Origin: Cyanobacterium stanieri PCC 7202
Lineage (GTDB): Bacteria; Cyanobacteriota; Cyanobacteriia; Cyanobacteriales; Cyanobacteriaceae
Length of the DNA: 64,000 nt
Direction of reading: 5' to 3'
Assembly: GCA_000317655.1 (NCBI GenBank)
Contig: CP003940.1
Location: 2,055,547-2,119,546 of the forward strand
Shown: positions 36,784 through 46,360 of the stretch, piece after piece
How positions within the stretch are numbered: position 1 is the first letter of the stretch
Layout: every line of letters begins with the position of its first letter
Notes under the pieces: generated by a model
Databases searched by the model: none
What the model was told of the DNA's origin: nothing
What the model saw: the letters and a program-made list of their open reading frames with translations, nothing else
Made by a program: the position numbers and the translations under genes

Positions 36784-38232
36784 CTAGCTTTTTTGTTGTT
36801 TTACTAACCAGTTTTTTACGGCAAAGGTTGCCTGACAGTCATCTTCGTTATACATCAAAATATAACCTAAATAAGTGCGATCGCCCGTATTTAACCATTT
36901 ATCATACCAAACCACACATTGATCTCCCCCTAAATTATTAGCATCATAATCAGGGGGGATGCGCCATTGAAAATTTAACCATTTACCCAAAGATTTCAAA
37001 GAATAACTTTCGATAGGTAAAAGATAATTTTGAGTGACAAATTTATGAACATCAATAAATCTTTTTAACAATGGCTGAATCAAACTATTAGGAGTTTTAT
37101 AAATACTAGCTAATCTTTTAATAGTTTCCACCTCATATCCCGAAAAATGATAAATAAAACTATCAGGATAACCATTGATAAACTCAAGAAAACTTAACCA
37201 TATATCTTTTTCTCCCTCCAAAGTTTCGGCTAAAAAACTATAATATTTTTTGATTTTTTGACTATTATCAACCAACAAAACCCCTAGTAAATAATCAGTT
37301 TGTCGATCTGGCTCTGCCTCTATATCAAAATAAAGCTCAATATTACTACTAGGAATTATATTAACAGTATCTCTTTTTAAAACAGGGCTATTAGATTTTA
37401 ACGACTGAATTTGCTTAAAAAGAATCCCTCCCCCATCATGCTCAAATATTTGATTTAATTCAGCGAAAGATAAATCAATAAGTTTATCAAAACTCCCCAC
37501 ACCTTTTTGTTTTAGAATATCGTATTTTCGAGGAGTAATACCCGGTATTAAAGATGGATGATTTTGTCTTAGGGCAAGACTATGACACTCACTATACCAC
37601 TCACACAAACCGCATTTTTGACGAGAAATAAACACCTCGGGGGCATCCTCATTCATAAATAATCTTTGACAATCATCAATCACTTCCTGCACCCTTGGCA
37701 ACCAAATGCCCAAGTTGACGCTATATCTCTTAAAACTCCTGACAATAAAATCTGCATGGGTAGGCATCAATCCCTGATTGCTTCCCAATACCCATGCCTG
37801 AAAAGCTGCCACCAGTTTATATTCTGGTTTATGATTTTTGCCTAAATGAGTATTGACTGTTATGTAACTCCAATTTCCGAAACGAGAGGGAATATTTTGT
37901 TTTATTAGTAATGTGGGGCTGGTTTCAAAAACAAGATTGTGATATTTTCCCTCCATCTGATAGCTAAGTTGTCCATTATAAATACAATCAACCCCCTGAT
38001 TCATCAAATCCAAGGTTGACTCGATGTAAGAGTTACTTGTCGTCGAAAAAATAGGATGCTCAATCTGCCAATTATTATGCTCTATAACCTTTTGAGTGTG
38101 GAGGATTCTTTCCTGCTTGAGTTTATTAACAAAATCTCTTTCTGGTGGTTTTTCACCCTCATAGTGAAAATTTAGAAAAGCCTTGCGTTTACACCTCTTA
38201 TATTGAAGCAGAGTATCATCAGTTATGAGCAT
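36784..38232 (-). CDS. TM0106-type RecB-like nuclease with C-terminal RNase H-like domain, 482 aa
   Basis: The N-terminal half is a PD-(D/E)xK-like RecB domain starting LLQYKRCKRKAFL and ending in a Cys cluster (CGLCEWYSECHSL) that could bind an Fe-S cluster, as in AddB/Cas4-type nucleases. A helix-hairpin-helix-like piece follows (GITPRKYDILKQKGVGSFDKLIDLS). The C-terminal half is a YprB-like RNase H/DEDD exonuclease domain: ELYFDIEAEP (DxE motif), YHFSGYEVETIKRLA, and YNEDDCQATFAVKNWL. The family is known from genome annotation; its DNA or RNA substrate is not. ATG 38232 follows a TTG at 38235. Confidence 0.85.
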   Translation of the reverse strand: MLITDDTLLQYKRCKRKAFLNFHYEGEKPPERDFVNKLKQERILHTQKVIEHNNWQIEHPIFSTTSNSYIESTLDLMNQGVDCIYNGQLSYQMEGKYHNLVFETSPTLLIKQNIPSRFGNWSYITVNTHLGKNHKPEYKLVAAFQAWVLGSNQGLMPTHADFIVRSFKRYSVNLGIWLPRVQEVIDDCQRLFMNEDAPEVFISRQKCGLCEWYSECHSLALRQNHPSLIPGITPRKYDILKQKGVGSFDKLIDLSFAELNQIFEHDGGGILFKQIQSLKSNSPVLKRDTVNIIPSSNIELYFDIEAEPDRQTDYLLGVLLVDNSQKIKKYYSFLAETLEGEKDIWLSFLEFINGYPDSFIYHFSGYEVETIKRLASIYKTPNSLIQPLLKRFIDVHKFVTQNYLLPIESYSLKSLGKWLNFQWRIPPDYDANNLGGDQCVVWYDKWLNTGDRTYLGYILMYNEDDCQATFAVKNWLVKQQKS

Positions 38233-38299
38233 CAATAGTGATTTATAAGTTATGGATTAGTTATTCATTATTTTAATATCTTACTCACCAAAGCTTATA

Positions 38300-38351
38300 A
38301 AATAAAAATTCCCCTTGCTAAAACCTTGGAATGGTAATAAATGAGGGGAAT
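38300..38351 (-). terminator. Terminator after nrdB
   Basis: Perfect 8-bp pair ATTCCCCT (38308-38315) / AGGGGAAT (38344-38351) around a 28-base loop. On the minus strand it runs into TTTTTATTTTATAAG, so it fits as the nrdB terminator. Confidence 0.55.
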
Positions 38352-38379
38352 CATGGTACAACGATAAAGATAAAACTAT

Positions 38380-39447
38380 CTAAATTTCATCCCAACCAGT
38401 TACGCCAGAAGACATCATATAACTGGTTACACTGGCTTCAAAAAAGTTTGCCTTGGTGCTACCTTCTTTTTTGGTGTCAGAAAACTTCTCTAAATGAGTA
38501 TAAGGACTCTTAGCATACTTGGCATCGGTGTAAAGAGGTTCTAAACCGATCGCCCTTAATCTAATATTAGCAAGATATTTGGTATAACGTTCAGTGCTAG
38601 ATTCGGTAATACCGAGGATGTTGTTACCGACAATATGATTAGTCCAACGACATTCATGTTTCACTGCGGTATCAAACATTTCATAAATTTGGTCGAGGGA
38701 ATAATTAAAAGTGTTCATCGCCTCGGGGATTAATCTTTGGTATAATCGAACGTGGCTTAATTCGTCACGGTTAATCATCTTGAAAATATCCGCTGAACCG
38801 GGCATTAACATCCTAGCGGCTAAATTGTAGAAGAAAATAAACCCGTTATAAAAATATAAACCCTCTAATAAATAATCACTTAAAAGGGCGATAAAATAGT
38901 TTTCTTTGGTAGGATTATCAATGTATTTTTGATAATAACCAGCGATAAATTCACAACGGGCAGAAAGCACTTTATCCGTACGCCAAAAATCATAAACTTG
39001 ATCTCTTTTATCACTAGGGATAATGGTTTCAATCATGTATTGATAGGCGTGATTGTGCATCCCCTCCTGAGAAATTTGTTCTGCCATACAGAGGCTAATT
39101 TCTGGGGCTGTAATAGAACTTTTTAGGTGAGGAATATTACAAGTTTGTACAGAATCAAGGAAGGTTAAATAAGATAAAATACCTTCAAATGCACGTCTTT
39201 CTTCTGGGGTTAAATTCCAATAATCGGTAACGTCTTGGGTAATGTCTAGTTTTTGCGGGATCCAAAAATTTTCCCTCATTTGTTGATATAAACCAATGGC
39301 CCAAGAATAACGAACATCGTTGAGTTGCATAAGGTTGGTGGTATTGCCAAACCAAACACTACGATTTTCAATTCTATCGTCACCCCCCGGATTAAAAATT
39401 GGGGTGAGGGGCATTCTTTGATTATTATTCGGTGCGCTTGCTACCAT
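38380..39447 (-). CDS. nrdB: Ribonucleotide-diphosphate reductase, beta subunit (class I)
   Basis: Makes the radical needed for deoxyribonucleotide synthesis. At 355 aa it has the usual length. The di-metal ligands are visible: FLDSVQ (Asp), QEGMHNHAYQY (Glu, His, and the radical Tyr four residues after the His), LLEGLYFYNGF (Glu) and NRDELSHV (Glu, His). The C-terminus ends SSGVTGWDEI. The radical Tyr is present, so a classical tyrosyl-radical enzyme is expected. The alpha subunit gene is not in the window. Start ATG 39447. Confidence 0.93.
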   Translation of the reverse strand: MVASAPNNNQRMPLTPIFNPGGDDRIENRSVWFGNTTNLMQLNDVRYSWAIGLYQQMRENFWIPQKLDITQDVTDYWNLTPEERRAFEGILSYLTFLDSVQTCNIPHLKSSITAPEISLCMAEQISQEGMHNHAYQYMIETIIPSDKRDQVYDFWRTDKVLSARCEFIAGYYQKYIDNPTKENYFIALLSDYLLEGLYFYNGFIFFYNLAARMLMPGSADIFKMINRDELSHVRLYQRLIPEAMNTFNYSLDQIYEMFDTAVKHECRWTNHIVGNNILGITESSTERYTKYLANIRLRAIGLEPLYTDAKYAKSPYTHLEKFSDTKKEGSTKANFFEASVTSYMMSSGVTGWDEI

Positions 39448-39624
39448 AGATTAAAAATATATATTTTGATGATGGCGTGTGTAGATCTAAATTATAACAA
39501 AATATTAAGATGTTTCGGAAAGTTTTTTATTAGTTATTTTTTGCTTAGTTTTTCATTACGTGGATTTAAAAAAATAATTATTTTTCTATTTTATATACTT
39601 TAAAATATTGAAATTATTTTGATA

Positions 39625-40488
39625 TTAATTATTAACTATGTTGTTTAACTTAGGTTTAAACAAGTTAGTAAATATCCCTTGTGAGGGGCTAAATAAGAAG
39701 GACAAAAAGAATAAAAAAGTCGCCACTAAAACTATGGCAGGACCAGAAGGAATATTATAATAAAAACTGATATACATTCCGCTAATACTAGAAACTACTC
39801 CCACGAGTACCCCCACTAACATTACTTGATGGAGTCTTGTTACTAATAAATAGGCGGTGGCAGAAGGGGTAATGAGCAAAGATAGGACGAGAATAACGCC
39901 CACTGCTTTTAAACTGGCAACTATGGTCAAGCCAATGAGGATCATTAGGCTAAAATCAAGCCAATATACGGGTAAACCCACAGATTGCGCCCCTAGTTTG
40001 TCGAAGGTGTAAAATAATAATTCTTTGTAGAACAAGATTACTATAAAGAGGATAAAAAGGGCGATCGCAATGGTATCCCGAACCTCAGTGACACTAACAC
40101 TTAAAATGTTGCCAAAAAGAAAGTGATTGAGGTCAATTTTATTGTCTTTTTGGACAACGGTAATGAGGGTAATTCCCAAAGCAAAAAAGGCAGAAAAAAC
40201 AATGCCCATGGCTGCATCTTCCTTGATTTGAGAGTTATTTCTAATCACATTTATTAAAATTGTACTCAATAATCCTGCGATAAATGCCCCTGTAAAAATA
40301 TTCCAGTCAAAAATAAAGGCGATCGCCAAGCCGGGTAGTACAGAATGACTGATGGCATCCCCCAAAAGGGCTAACCGTTGCACCATCAAATAAGTACCCA
40401 CCACGGCACAAATGATACCCACCACCACCGCCACAATTAACGAGCGTTGCATAAAACCGTATTGTAAAGGCTCAATCAAAAAATCCAT
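39625..40488 (-). CDS. Metal ABC transporter permease (ZnuB/MntB family), 287 aa
   Basis: ABC-3 type integral membrane permease with 7-8 hydrophobic segments. The opening LQYGFMQRSLIVAVVVGIICAVVGTYLMVQRLALLGDAISHSVLPGLAI is the typical signature, including the Ala-Leu-Gly-Asp-Ala-(I/L)-Ser-His block. Substrate is probably Mn2+ or Zn2+. ATG 40488 gives the normal N-terminus; a further in-frame start at 40548 would add residues of a poor, hydrophobic type. No ATPase or binding protein is adjacent, so it is an orphan in this window. Confidence 0.88.
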   Translation of the reverse strand: MDFLIEPLQYGFMQRSLIVAVVVGIICAVVGTYLMVQRLALLGDAISHSVLPGLAIAFIFDWNIFTGAFIAGLLSTILINVIRNNSQIKEDAAMGIVFSAFFALGITLITVVQKDNKIDLNHFLFGNILSVSVTEVRDTIAIALFILFIVILFYKELLFYTFDKLGAQSVGLPVYWLDFSLMILIGLTIVASLKAVGVILVLSLLITPSATAYLLVTRLHQVMLVGVLVGVVSSISGMYISFYYNIPSGPAIVLVATFLFFLSFLFSPSQGIFTNLFKPKLNNIVNN

Positions 40489-40598
40489 CTTTGTAGAAAA
40501 TAAAATGCAAAAAAAACTTTTGCCATTTATATAAAGTAATAATTTCAATTATATCTCTCTATGGTAAGGCTCTGATGTTGCTAAATGCCTTATAAAAT

Positions 40599-41876
40599 TC
40601 ATGAATTATTACCATGATAAATGTGATGGGCGATCGCCTTTGAAGCCCCCGCAGAGCCAATCCTTTCCAAACCATTCTCACGACAATCCGCCAAATATTG
40701 TTCATCTTCAACAATTTCCATAATTTCCCTTGCCCCCTGACTAAACATCAAATCCAAATCATCATATTCAGTAACCGTGCGAATATTAGGGCCTAAATAA
40801 CGCATTTGAGCCTCCGCAAAACGATAAGTAAATTGAGGGCCATCCCCGATAATTTGTACTACGGGCTTACCCAAGCCTACCCCTTGCTCTACTGCAGTTC
40901 CGGCCATACCCAAAATTACATCACTTTTAATCAAAATTTCTGCAAAAGTGTTATAAAACAACTCAATTATAACATTTTTTTCTTTTATTTTTTTAGTTAA
41001 AATTAACTTATCAGGCTTTTCTTTCAAAGAAATATAATCTTTTTTTTCACCCTTTTTAAACTCATTAGGAAAATAAAAATTCCAACCTAACTTTTTAGCA
41101 ATATCAGCCACATCACTATAAATAATATCCGTCACCAAAGCCCCACAAAAACGCCATGATTTTGACGACAAATGAATTAATCTTTCACAAACTTGAATTT
41201 GTAGCTCTAAATTATTAACTGCTTCAGGTAAACGACTACCCGGTAACAGTGCCACCATTAACACCTCAGAATCATTATTAATGGCATTACCCAAATAATC
41301 ATAGCTCAAGCGGTCAGAATCAAATTTAAGAGCATCCATAATAGGATAACCATAACAAGTCACCTTTTTTATGCCCTGTTTTTGTAAATCCCTCGCCGTA
41401 AAATTATCCTTGGTAAAGACTCCTAAACAAAGAGAAGAGTTGAGCAAAAAACGACTGAATAAAGGTAAACCTAATTTACCTTCATAATAGCTAGAGTAAG
41501 CCACTAAAAAAATGACAAATTTTTTTCTAATCAAAAAACAGAATAAAAGAGGAACAATATCACCAATTGCCACAAATATATCATATTTATTTCTAAGTTT
41601 AAAAAAAGTGAAAATTTGTCTAAAAGTTAAACCTAACAATCCTGCCCCCAAATCCTTAATAAAATTCCCCGGATTCAGATAAAACATTCCCCCTGATGGC
41701 ATGGTCAAAGTAGGAGCCACAATCCGAAAACCTCTGCGAAGATAACTTTTTCCTTGCCCCACAATAGGAAAAGCATCCACCATTAAATCAGAATCAATTT
41801 TGTTTAAAGCCTCGGCAATTAAACTACCATTCAAATCTTCTCCATGACCATTACTAATAAATAAAATTTTTTTCAT
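40599..41876 (-). CDS. Lipid-A-disaccharide synthase-related glycosyltransferase, 425 aa
   Basis: Matches the cyanobacterial LpxB-related family: KKILFISNGHGEDLNGSLIAEAL at the N-terminus. MFYLNPGNFIKDLGAGLLGLTFRQ, VAIGDIVPLLFCFL, GYPIMDAL, then LLPGSRLPEAVNNL (GSR of LpxB-like enzymes) and MAGTAVEQGVGLGKPVVQIIGDGPQFT follow. It probably transfers a sugar at the membrane, but it is distinct from true LpxB and the product is not known. ATG at 41876 is natural. The gene follows proB after 49 bases on the same strand, so the two could be cotranscribed. Confidence 0.82.
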   Translation of the reverse strand: MKKILFISNGHGEDLNGSLIAEALNKIDSDLMVDAFPIVGQGKSYLRRGFRIVAPTLTMPSGGMFYLNPGNFIKDLGAGLLGLTFRQIFTFFKLRNKYDIFVAIGDIVPLLFCFLIRKKFVIFLVAYSSYYEGKLGLPLFSRFLLNSSLCLGVFTKDNFTARDLQKQGIKKVTCYGYPIMDALKFDSDRLSYDYLGNAINNDSEVLMVALLPGSRLPEAVNNLELQIQVCERLIHLSSKSWRFCGALVTDIIYSDVADIAKKLGWNFYFPNEFKKGEKKDYISLKEKPDKLILTKKIKEKNVIIELFYNTFAEILIKSDVILGMAGTAVEQGVGLGKPVVQIIGDGPQFTYRFAEAQMRYLGPNIRTVTEYDDLDLMFSQGAREIMEIVEDEQYLADCRENGLERIGSAGASKAIAHHIYHGNNS

Positions 41877-41925
41877 AAATAGTATCTAACACCAATCTTT
41901 TATCAAAATCATGTATCACAACCAA

Positions 41926-43035
41926 CTAATTAATAATTACCAAATTATCTCGATGAATTACCGTTTCTGCCCCTTCATAACCAAGTATGTCATTAATATT
42001 ATGTGACTTTTTACCCTTAATTAACTGCAACTCATTACTACTATAATTAACAATACCCCTTGCTATTTTTAAATTATCCTGAGAATATAAATCTACCGCA
42101 TCGGCACTATAAAAATCTCCCTCCACAGCAATAATTCCAGCGGACAAGAGAGATTTTCCCTGTTCAGAAATAGCTTTGAGGGCGCCATCATCCAGATATA
42201 TTTTCCCTTTAGAAACCAAGCCATTGGCAATCCATCTCTTACGGGCATTTTCAGGACGGGGCTGGGGTTCAAATCTTGTCCCGATCGCCCTTCCTGCTAA
42301 AATTTTAATGATATTACTAGGCTTCTTACCATTGGTAATCACCGTGGTAACCCCTGCACCCGTAGCGATACGTGCCGCCGTAATTTTTGTCACCATTCCC
42401 CCTGTACCCCAACTCGTACCACTACCCCCCACACTAATATCTAAATTGGATAACTCATCACTAGCCACCAAATCAATAGGAGTCGCAGAAGGAACTAAAC
42501 GAGGATCCGCAGAGTATAATTTATCAACATCGGTCAATAAAAACAACCAGTCTGCCCCCACCAAACTAGCTACCAAAGCCGAGAGGGTGTCATTATCACC
42601 AAATTTTAACTCATCCGTTGCCACCGTATCATTTTCATTAACCACAGGAATAACCCCCAAATCCAACAATGCCTGGAGGGTGTTATTCGCATTGACGTAA
42701 CTACTTCTTTCCTTAAAATCGTGACGGGTAAGAAGAATTTGGGCAATGGGTTGTCCTAAATTGTTAAATAAGTCATCATAGATACGAATTAAACGTCCTT
42801 GTCCTACGGCGGCAATGGCTTGTTTTTGATGCAAAGTTTGAGGGCGTTTACTAATACCCAATCTGCCACAACCAACTCCTACGGCGCCCGAGGAAACAAG
42901 AATTACCTGATAACCTTGTTGTCTTAAGTTGGTTAGGGTTTCCACAAGGGTGGCAATGGTGGAGAGGGCCAGACTGCCTGTGTCGGGAACAGTTAAACTA
43001 GAAGTACCTATTTTGATAACGATAATTTGATTCAT
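41926..43035 (-). CDS. proB: Glutamate 5-kinase
   Basis: Phosphorylates glutamate in the first step of proline synthesis. At 369 aa it includes the N-terminal amino-acid kinase domain and a C-terminal PUA domain (about 275-355). The kinase part has [48 protein letters not shown] and [18 protein letters not shown] 43035 is natural. A near-perfect inverted repeat (43051-43154) lies in the leader. Confidence 0.95.
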   Translation of the reverse strand: MNQIIVIKIGTSSLTVPDTGSLALSTIATLVETLTNLRQQGYQVILVSSGAVGVGCGRLGISKRPQTLHQKQAIAAVGQGRLIRIYDDLFNNLGQPIAQILLTRHDFKERSSYVNANNTLQALLDLGVIPVVNENDTVATDELKFGDNDTLSALVASLVGADWLFLLTDVDKLYSADPRLVPSATPIDLVASDELSNLDISVGGSGTSWGTGGMVTKITAARIATGAGVTTVITNGKKPSNIIKILAGRAIGTRFEPQPRPENARKRWIANGLVSKGKIYLDDGALKAISEQGKSLLSAGIIAVEGDFYSADAVDLYSQDNLKIARGIVNYSSNELQLIKGKKSHNINDILGYEGAETVIHRDNLVIIN

Positions 43036-43050
43036 TAATCACCGAGGGTT

Positions 43051-43154
43051 GGGTGTTAGGTTTGAGGGTTTATTAACTACAAAATAATCCTACACGAATT
43101 ATTGACTTTGAACCATTTTAATATGGGGTGTTTGTAGAAAAAACCCTAACACCC
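43051..43154. repeat. Inverted repeat upstream of proB
   Basis: GGGTGTTAGGTTT (43051-43063) and AAACCCTAACACCC (43141-43154) are near-perfect inverted copies about 77 bases apart. The motif GTGTTAGG also occurs in the miniature elements. It may be another short repeat or a leader stem affecting proB. Confidence 0.45.
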
Positions 43155-43191
43155 TTTGTCAATCTCATGACTTCACGTTTTGGGGCAACTG

Positions 43192-43605
43192 TTATTTATC
43201 CATCGCCTGTTGCATTACCCTTAGTTGCTGTAACCTTTGATTTTGTTGTTCAATTTGGATTGATAAAGAGTTACAAACTAAATCGCATAATTCAAAGACA
43301 AAAGGATTAGATATTTGATAGTAAACGTTAATTCCTTTTTGAGTGCGATTAACAATTCCTGCCCCTGCTAATATTTTAAGATGTTTAGATACATTGGCTT
43401 GTCCTAAGCCTGTGGTTTCAATAATTTGAGATACATTTTTTCTGCCTGTGCGCAAAGCGCATACTATATTTAAACGACTACTTTCAGATAAAACTTTGAA
43501 AAAATCAGCCACTAAATTTAATGCGGAAGGAGACATTTTCGCCATTAAACATTCTGAGGCGAGGGGAGTAATTTTGTCTGGTAAGGAAGAGGTTAATTTA
43601 CTCAT
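43192..43605 (-). CDS. ArsR family transcriptional regulator, 137 aa
   Basis: Winged helix-turn-helix of the ArsR type: NLVADFFKVLSESSRLNIVCALRTGRKNVSQII, then TGLGQANVSKHLKILAGAGIVNRTQKG. The metal-binding ELCVCDL motif of ArsR/SmtB is absent. There is Cys in NIVCALR and FELCDLVCNSL in the C-terminal helix, which could still sense metal or redox. It is a SdpR/BigR-like or redox-type candidate. The target is unknown; it is not divergent from an obvious transporter. Confidence 0.85.
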   Translation of the reverse strand: MSKLTSSLPDKITPLASECLMAKMSPSALNLVADFFKVLSESSRLNIVCALRTGRKNVSQIIETTGLGQANVSKHLKILAGAGIVNRTQKGINVYYQISNPFVFELCDLVCNSLSIQIEQQNQRLQQLRVMQQAMDK

Positions 43606-43706
43606 GTTTTTTCTTGTTAGTTCATTCTATAAGGGCTAAACTTTTATCTTAAAAGTGATAGATCGTTTTGAGCATGGCATTATGAAGTTTTTGCATTATC
43701 ACAATA

Positions 43707-45263
43707 CTATATTATTATACAGTAAATTAATAGCCCTAAGATAATGATAACAAATAGATTGTTAAGCCAGTCTCCCCATCGAACGTAGGGGGTTTGGGTT
43801 TGACGGCGGTATATTGTTCCTTGGTAGGTTTGATATTGATTGATGTCGGATAGCCAGATGGTGTTGCCATGGGGATCAACTATACCAGAATATCCTGTAT
43901 TGGTTGCCCGTGCCATCCATCGGTCATTTTCAATGGCTCTCATGACATCTTGGGCATGGTGTTGGCTAGGCATGGCTTCGCTATAGTGAGCATTATTAGA
44001 AGAGGTGATCATAAATTCTCCTCCTCGGCGGGTTTGCTCTCGAAAATGCTCGGAGTAGGCTGATTCGTAACAAATACCGACAATGGCTTTACCGAAGGGG
44101 GTGATAAAGGTTTGATTTTTTTCCCCTGCGATTAGGTGGGCATCGAGGGGGGAAAGACGGTTGATGAAGTTACCGAGTATGTCGGCAAAGGGTATATATT
44201 CTCCGAGGGGTACTAGGTTAACTTTATCGTATTGTTGGGTCATGTTACCCTGAGCGTCGATGAGAAAGAGGCTATTGCTGAAGTTATTTTCTTTGACTCC
44301 AAAGGCACCCAAGACTATGGGGGTTTCTTCTCTGATGATGGCTGGATATAGTTTTGTTTTATCTTTTATGTCTTGATAATATAGGGGGATGGCTGTTTCC
44401 GGGGTGATTACTAAATCTGCTCCTGTTTGACTCAGTTTTTCGTAACTCTCGGTATAACGGGCGATCGCCCTTGACACCCCCGACTCATATAATTTGATAG
44501 TATTAGGTATATTGCCCTGAATAATACCCACTTGCAAACTATTTTGAGGATTATCTACGATGGGTTGAACATAGAGTAAATAACCACCAATATGGGCAAA
44601 AATAAGGAAAAAGATACTGCAAAAAGAAAATAAAAAACCTTTTTTTTGATTAGTAAATTTATAATTTTTTAATCGAATATTTTGGGAAAATATTTTTATA
44701 CTTTCTGCAAATAAACCATTAACTAATATAATTAACGCAGTTAAAGTAGTAATTCCTGAAAATCTAAGTAACTGTAAAATATAAAGATTATAAGGACTTT
44801 GGGTATAGGAAATAGACGACCACCATAAAGGCGAAAAACTCCAAATTTTTTCTAATAAACACCAAAAAATAATCCCAATAGTCACTCGTATCCAAACATT
44901 ATTTACATCTTTTTTATACCTATTTACATAGTTAAAAAGAAAGTAACAACTAACTCCCCAACTGACGACTAAAATAACCCCCCACAGGGTAATAAAAACC
45001 CAAGCAAATAAAGCGATTAAAATACTATTAAACCAACTCACCCCCATCCAAGTCATGGGATGAATACCCGTAATCCAAAATAGTGCTAAACCATGATAAC
45101 CGCATCCCCAAGCTACACAAGAAAATACGGTTTTTCGTAAAGAATCCTTTTCTACTCCCATCCAAAGAGGTATTATACCTACCCAAGCAAAAAACCAATA
45201 ATTTGTCGGGGCTACTGTTAAGCCCATTAAAATACCACCCAAAAAAGAAAATAAAATGCTCAA
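43707..45263 (-). CDS. lnt: Apolipoprotein N-acyltransferase
   Basis: Adds the third acyl chain to lipoprotein Cys in the plasma membrane. At 518 aa it has an N-terminal block of about 7 transmembrane helices, then a nitrilase-like domain. The catalytic triad is visible: VITPETAIP (Glu), YDKVNLVPLGEYIPF (Lys) and VGICYESAYSEHFRE (Cys). The start is TTG at 45263; an in-frame TAG two codons upstream rules out a longer form, and the first ATG (45227) would trim the first helix. Confidence 0.9.
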   Translation of the reverse strand: MSILFSFLGGILMGLTVAPTNYWFFAWVGIIPLWMGVEKDSLRKTVFSCVAWGCGYHGLALFWITGIHPMTWMGVSWFNSILIALFAWVFITLWGVILVVSWGVSCYFLFNYVNRYKKDVNNVWIRVTIGIIFWCLLEKIWSFSPLWWSSISYTQSPYNLYILQLLRFSGITTLTALIILVNGLFAESIKIFSQNIRLKNYKFTNQKKGFLFSFCSIFFLIFAHIGGYLLYVQPIVDNPQNSLQVGIIQGNIPNTIKLYESGVSRAIARYTESYEKLSQTGADLVITPETAIPLYYQDIKDKTKLYPAIIREETPIVLGAFGVKENNFSNSLFLIDAQGNMTQQYDKVNLVPLGEYIPFADILGNFINRLSPLDAHLIAGEKNQTFITPFGKAIVGICYESAYSEHFREQTRRGGEFMITSSNNAHYSEAMPSQHHAQDVMRAIENDRWMARATNTGYSGIVDPHGNTIWLSDINQYQTYQGTIYRRQTQTPYVRWGDWLNNLFVIIILGLLIYCIII

Positions 45264-45339
45264 AACCTATTTTTAACTAATAACTTTATTTACTTTTATC
45301 CCTAACATTAAACAACCATAATATTTTAAAAATTATTCA

Positions 45340-46155
45340 TTAATGTAATGAATACTGAGCAGGATTCAACCACCTTGAAACTTCTTTTTCCAATACATAA
45401 ATATCTCGAGAAAGGCTTTGTTTTACCCATTGCCCAATGGCATCAAAAGGGGTAAAAACTTCTCCCACCTGCCAATCAATATCCTGCCCCAAGGGAGTAA
45501 GATGATTCCCCGGAAGAGTTAAAGTAGAAACTAAATTGGGAAATAGCTCTTTTAAAATTGGTTGTAGAGTTAAAGTTTGATCGATATTATCATTGTCAAA
45601 CTTTATGAGCAGATTTCTACGGGTAGTGTAACTCTCTGTGATAATTTCCTGCGTTTTTTCTGGAGATGGGGTAAACTCAAACTGTAAATTAGGATCAATT
45701 TTCCAATTATTTTTGAGATTATCAGTAATAGTGGGAATAATTTGATCCATAAAAGGAATAGCTTTTTGTAAGGGATAATTATTAAAAGAAACCAGAATAT
45801 TTCCTGCTCTTTCAACTTCAAATAAACTGCCGATTAAAAGATGAAGTTTACAACCCATACTATGACCCATACCATAAATGGGTAAATATTTAATATCTAA
45901 TCCTGTATTATTATCTAATTTTTGTAAGAGATTTTCAAATTTATTTAAAACATATAAAGCAATGCTTTTATGGTCTAATGTATTAATAAAAGGAGTAGCA
46001 ATGATTAAATAACCTTGGGATGCTAATTTTTCTAACAACCAACGATAGGTTAAATGAGGGGCAGTTGCTACAAAAGCACCACCGAGAAAATGGATGATAC
46101 CAATAGGTTGTGAGGGTGCTAACACCCAGTTACCATTTCTTTCTTGCCATTCCAT
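45340..46155 (-). CDS. DUF1350 alpha/beta-hydrolase-like protein, 271 aa
   Basis: Conserved cyanobacterial/plastid family. The opening block WQERNGNWVLAPSQPIGIIHFLGGAFVATAPHLTYRWLLEKLASQGYLIIATPF gives the typical strand and oxyanion region. The candidate nucleophile elbow is YGMGHSMGCKLHLLIGS. LTLPGNHLTPLGQD provides a candidate catalytic His. Chemistry is inferred from fold; substrate is unknown. ATG 46155 is natural. It lies 76 bases upstream of lnt on the same strand. Confidence 0.85.
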   Translation of the reverse strand: MEWQERNGNWVLAPSQPIGIIHFLGGAFVATAPHLTYRWLLEKLASQGYLIIATPFINTLDHKSIALYVLNKFENLLQKLDNNTGLDIKYLPIYGMGHSMGCKLHLLIGSLFEVERAGNILVSFNNYPLQKAIPFMDQIIPTITDNLKNNWKIDPNLQFEFTPSPEKTQEIITESYTTRRNLLIKFDNDNIDQTLTLQPILKELFPNLVSTLTLPGNHLTPLGQDIDWQVGEVFTPFDAIGQWVKQSLSRDIYVLEKEVSRWLNPAQYSLH

Positions 46156-46360
46156 GGAAATATATTGTAATTTTTGTTATCTTTTGCACTTAGAACTATT
46201 ATAATCACATTTAAAAGGGATTGTTTGCTAGATAATTAATAACTAACTCCCTTCTGTTTTATTATTTAATGAATGTTTTTTGTTATAACTGGAATCGCTT
46301 TATTTACTAATAATAATTTTATTTTTATTTATCCACTATTATTTTTTATATTTATTTTAA

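Noticed and set aside
40489-40548. Upstream start for the metal ABC permease
   Set aside because: The extra 20 residues are not like the family N-terminus; ATG 40488 gives the standard beginning.
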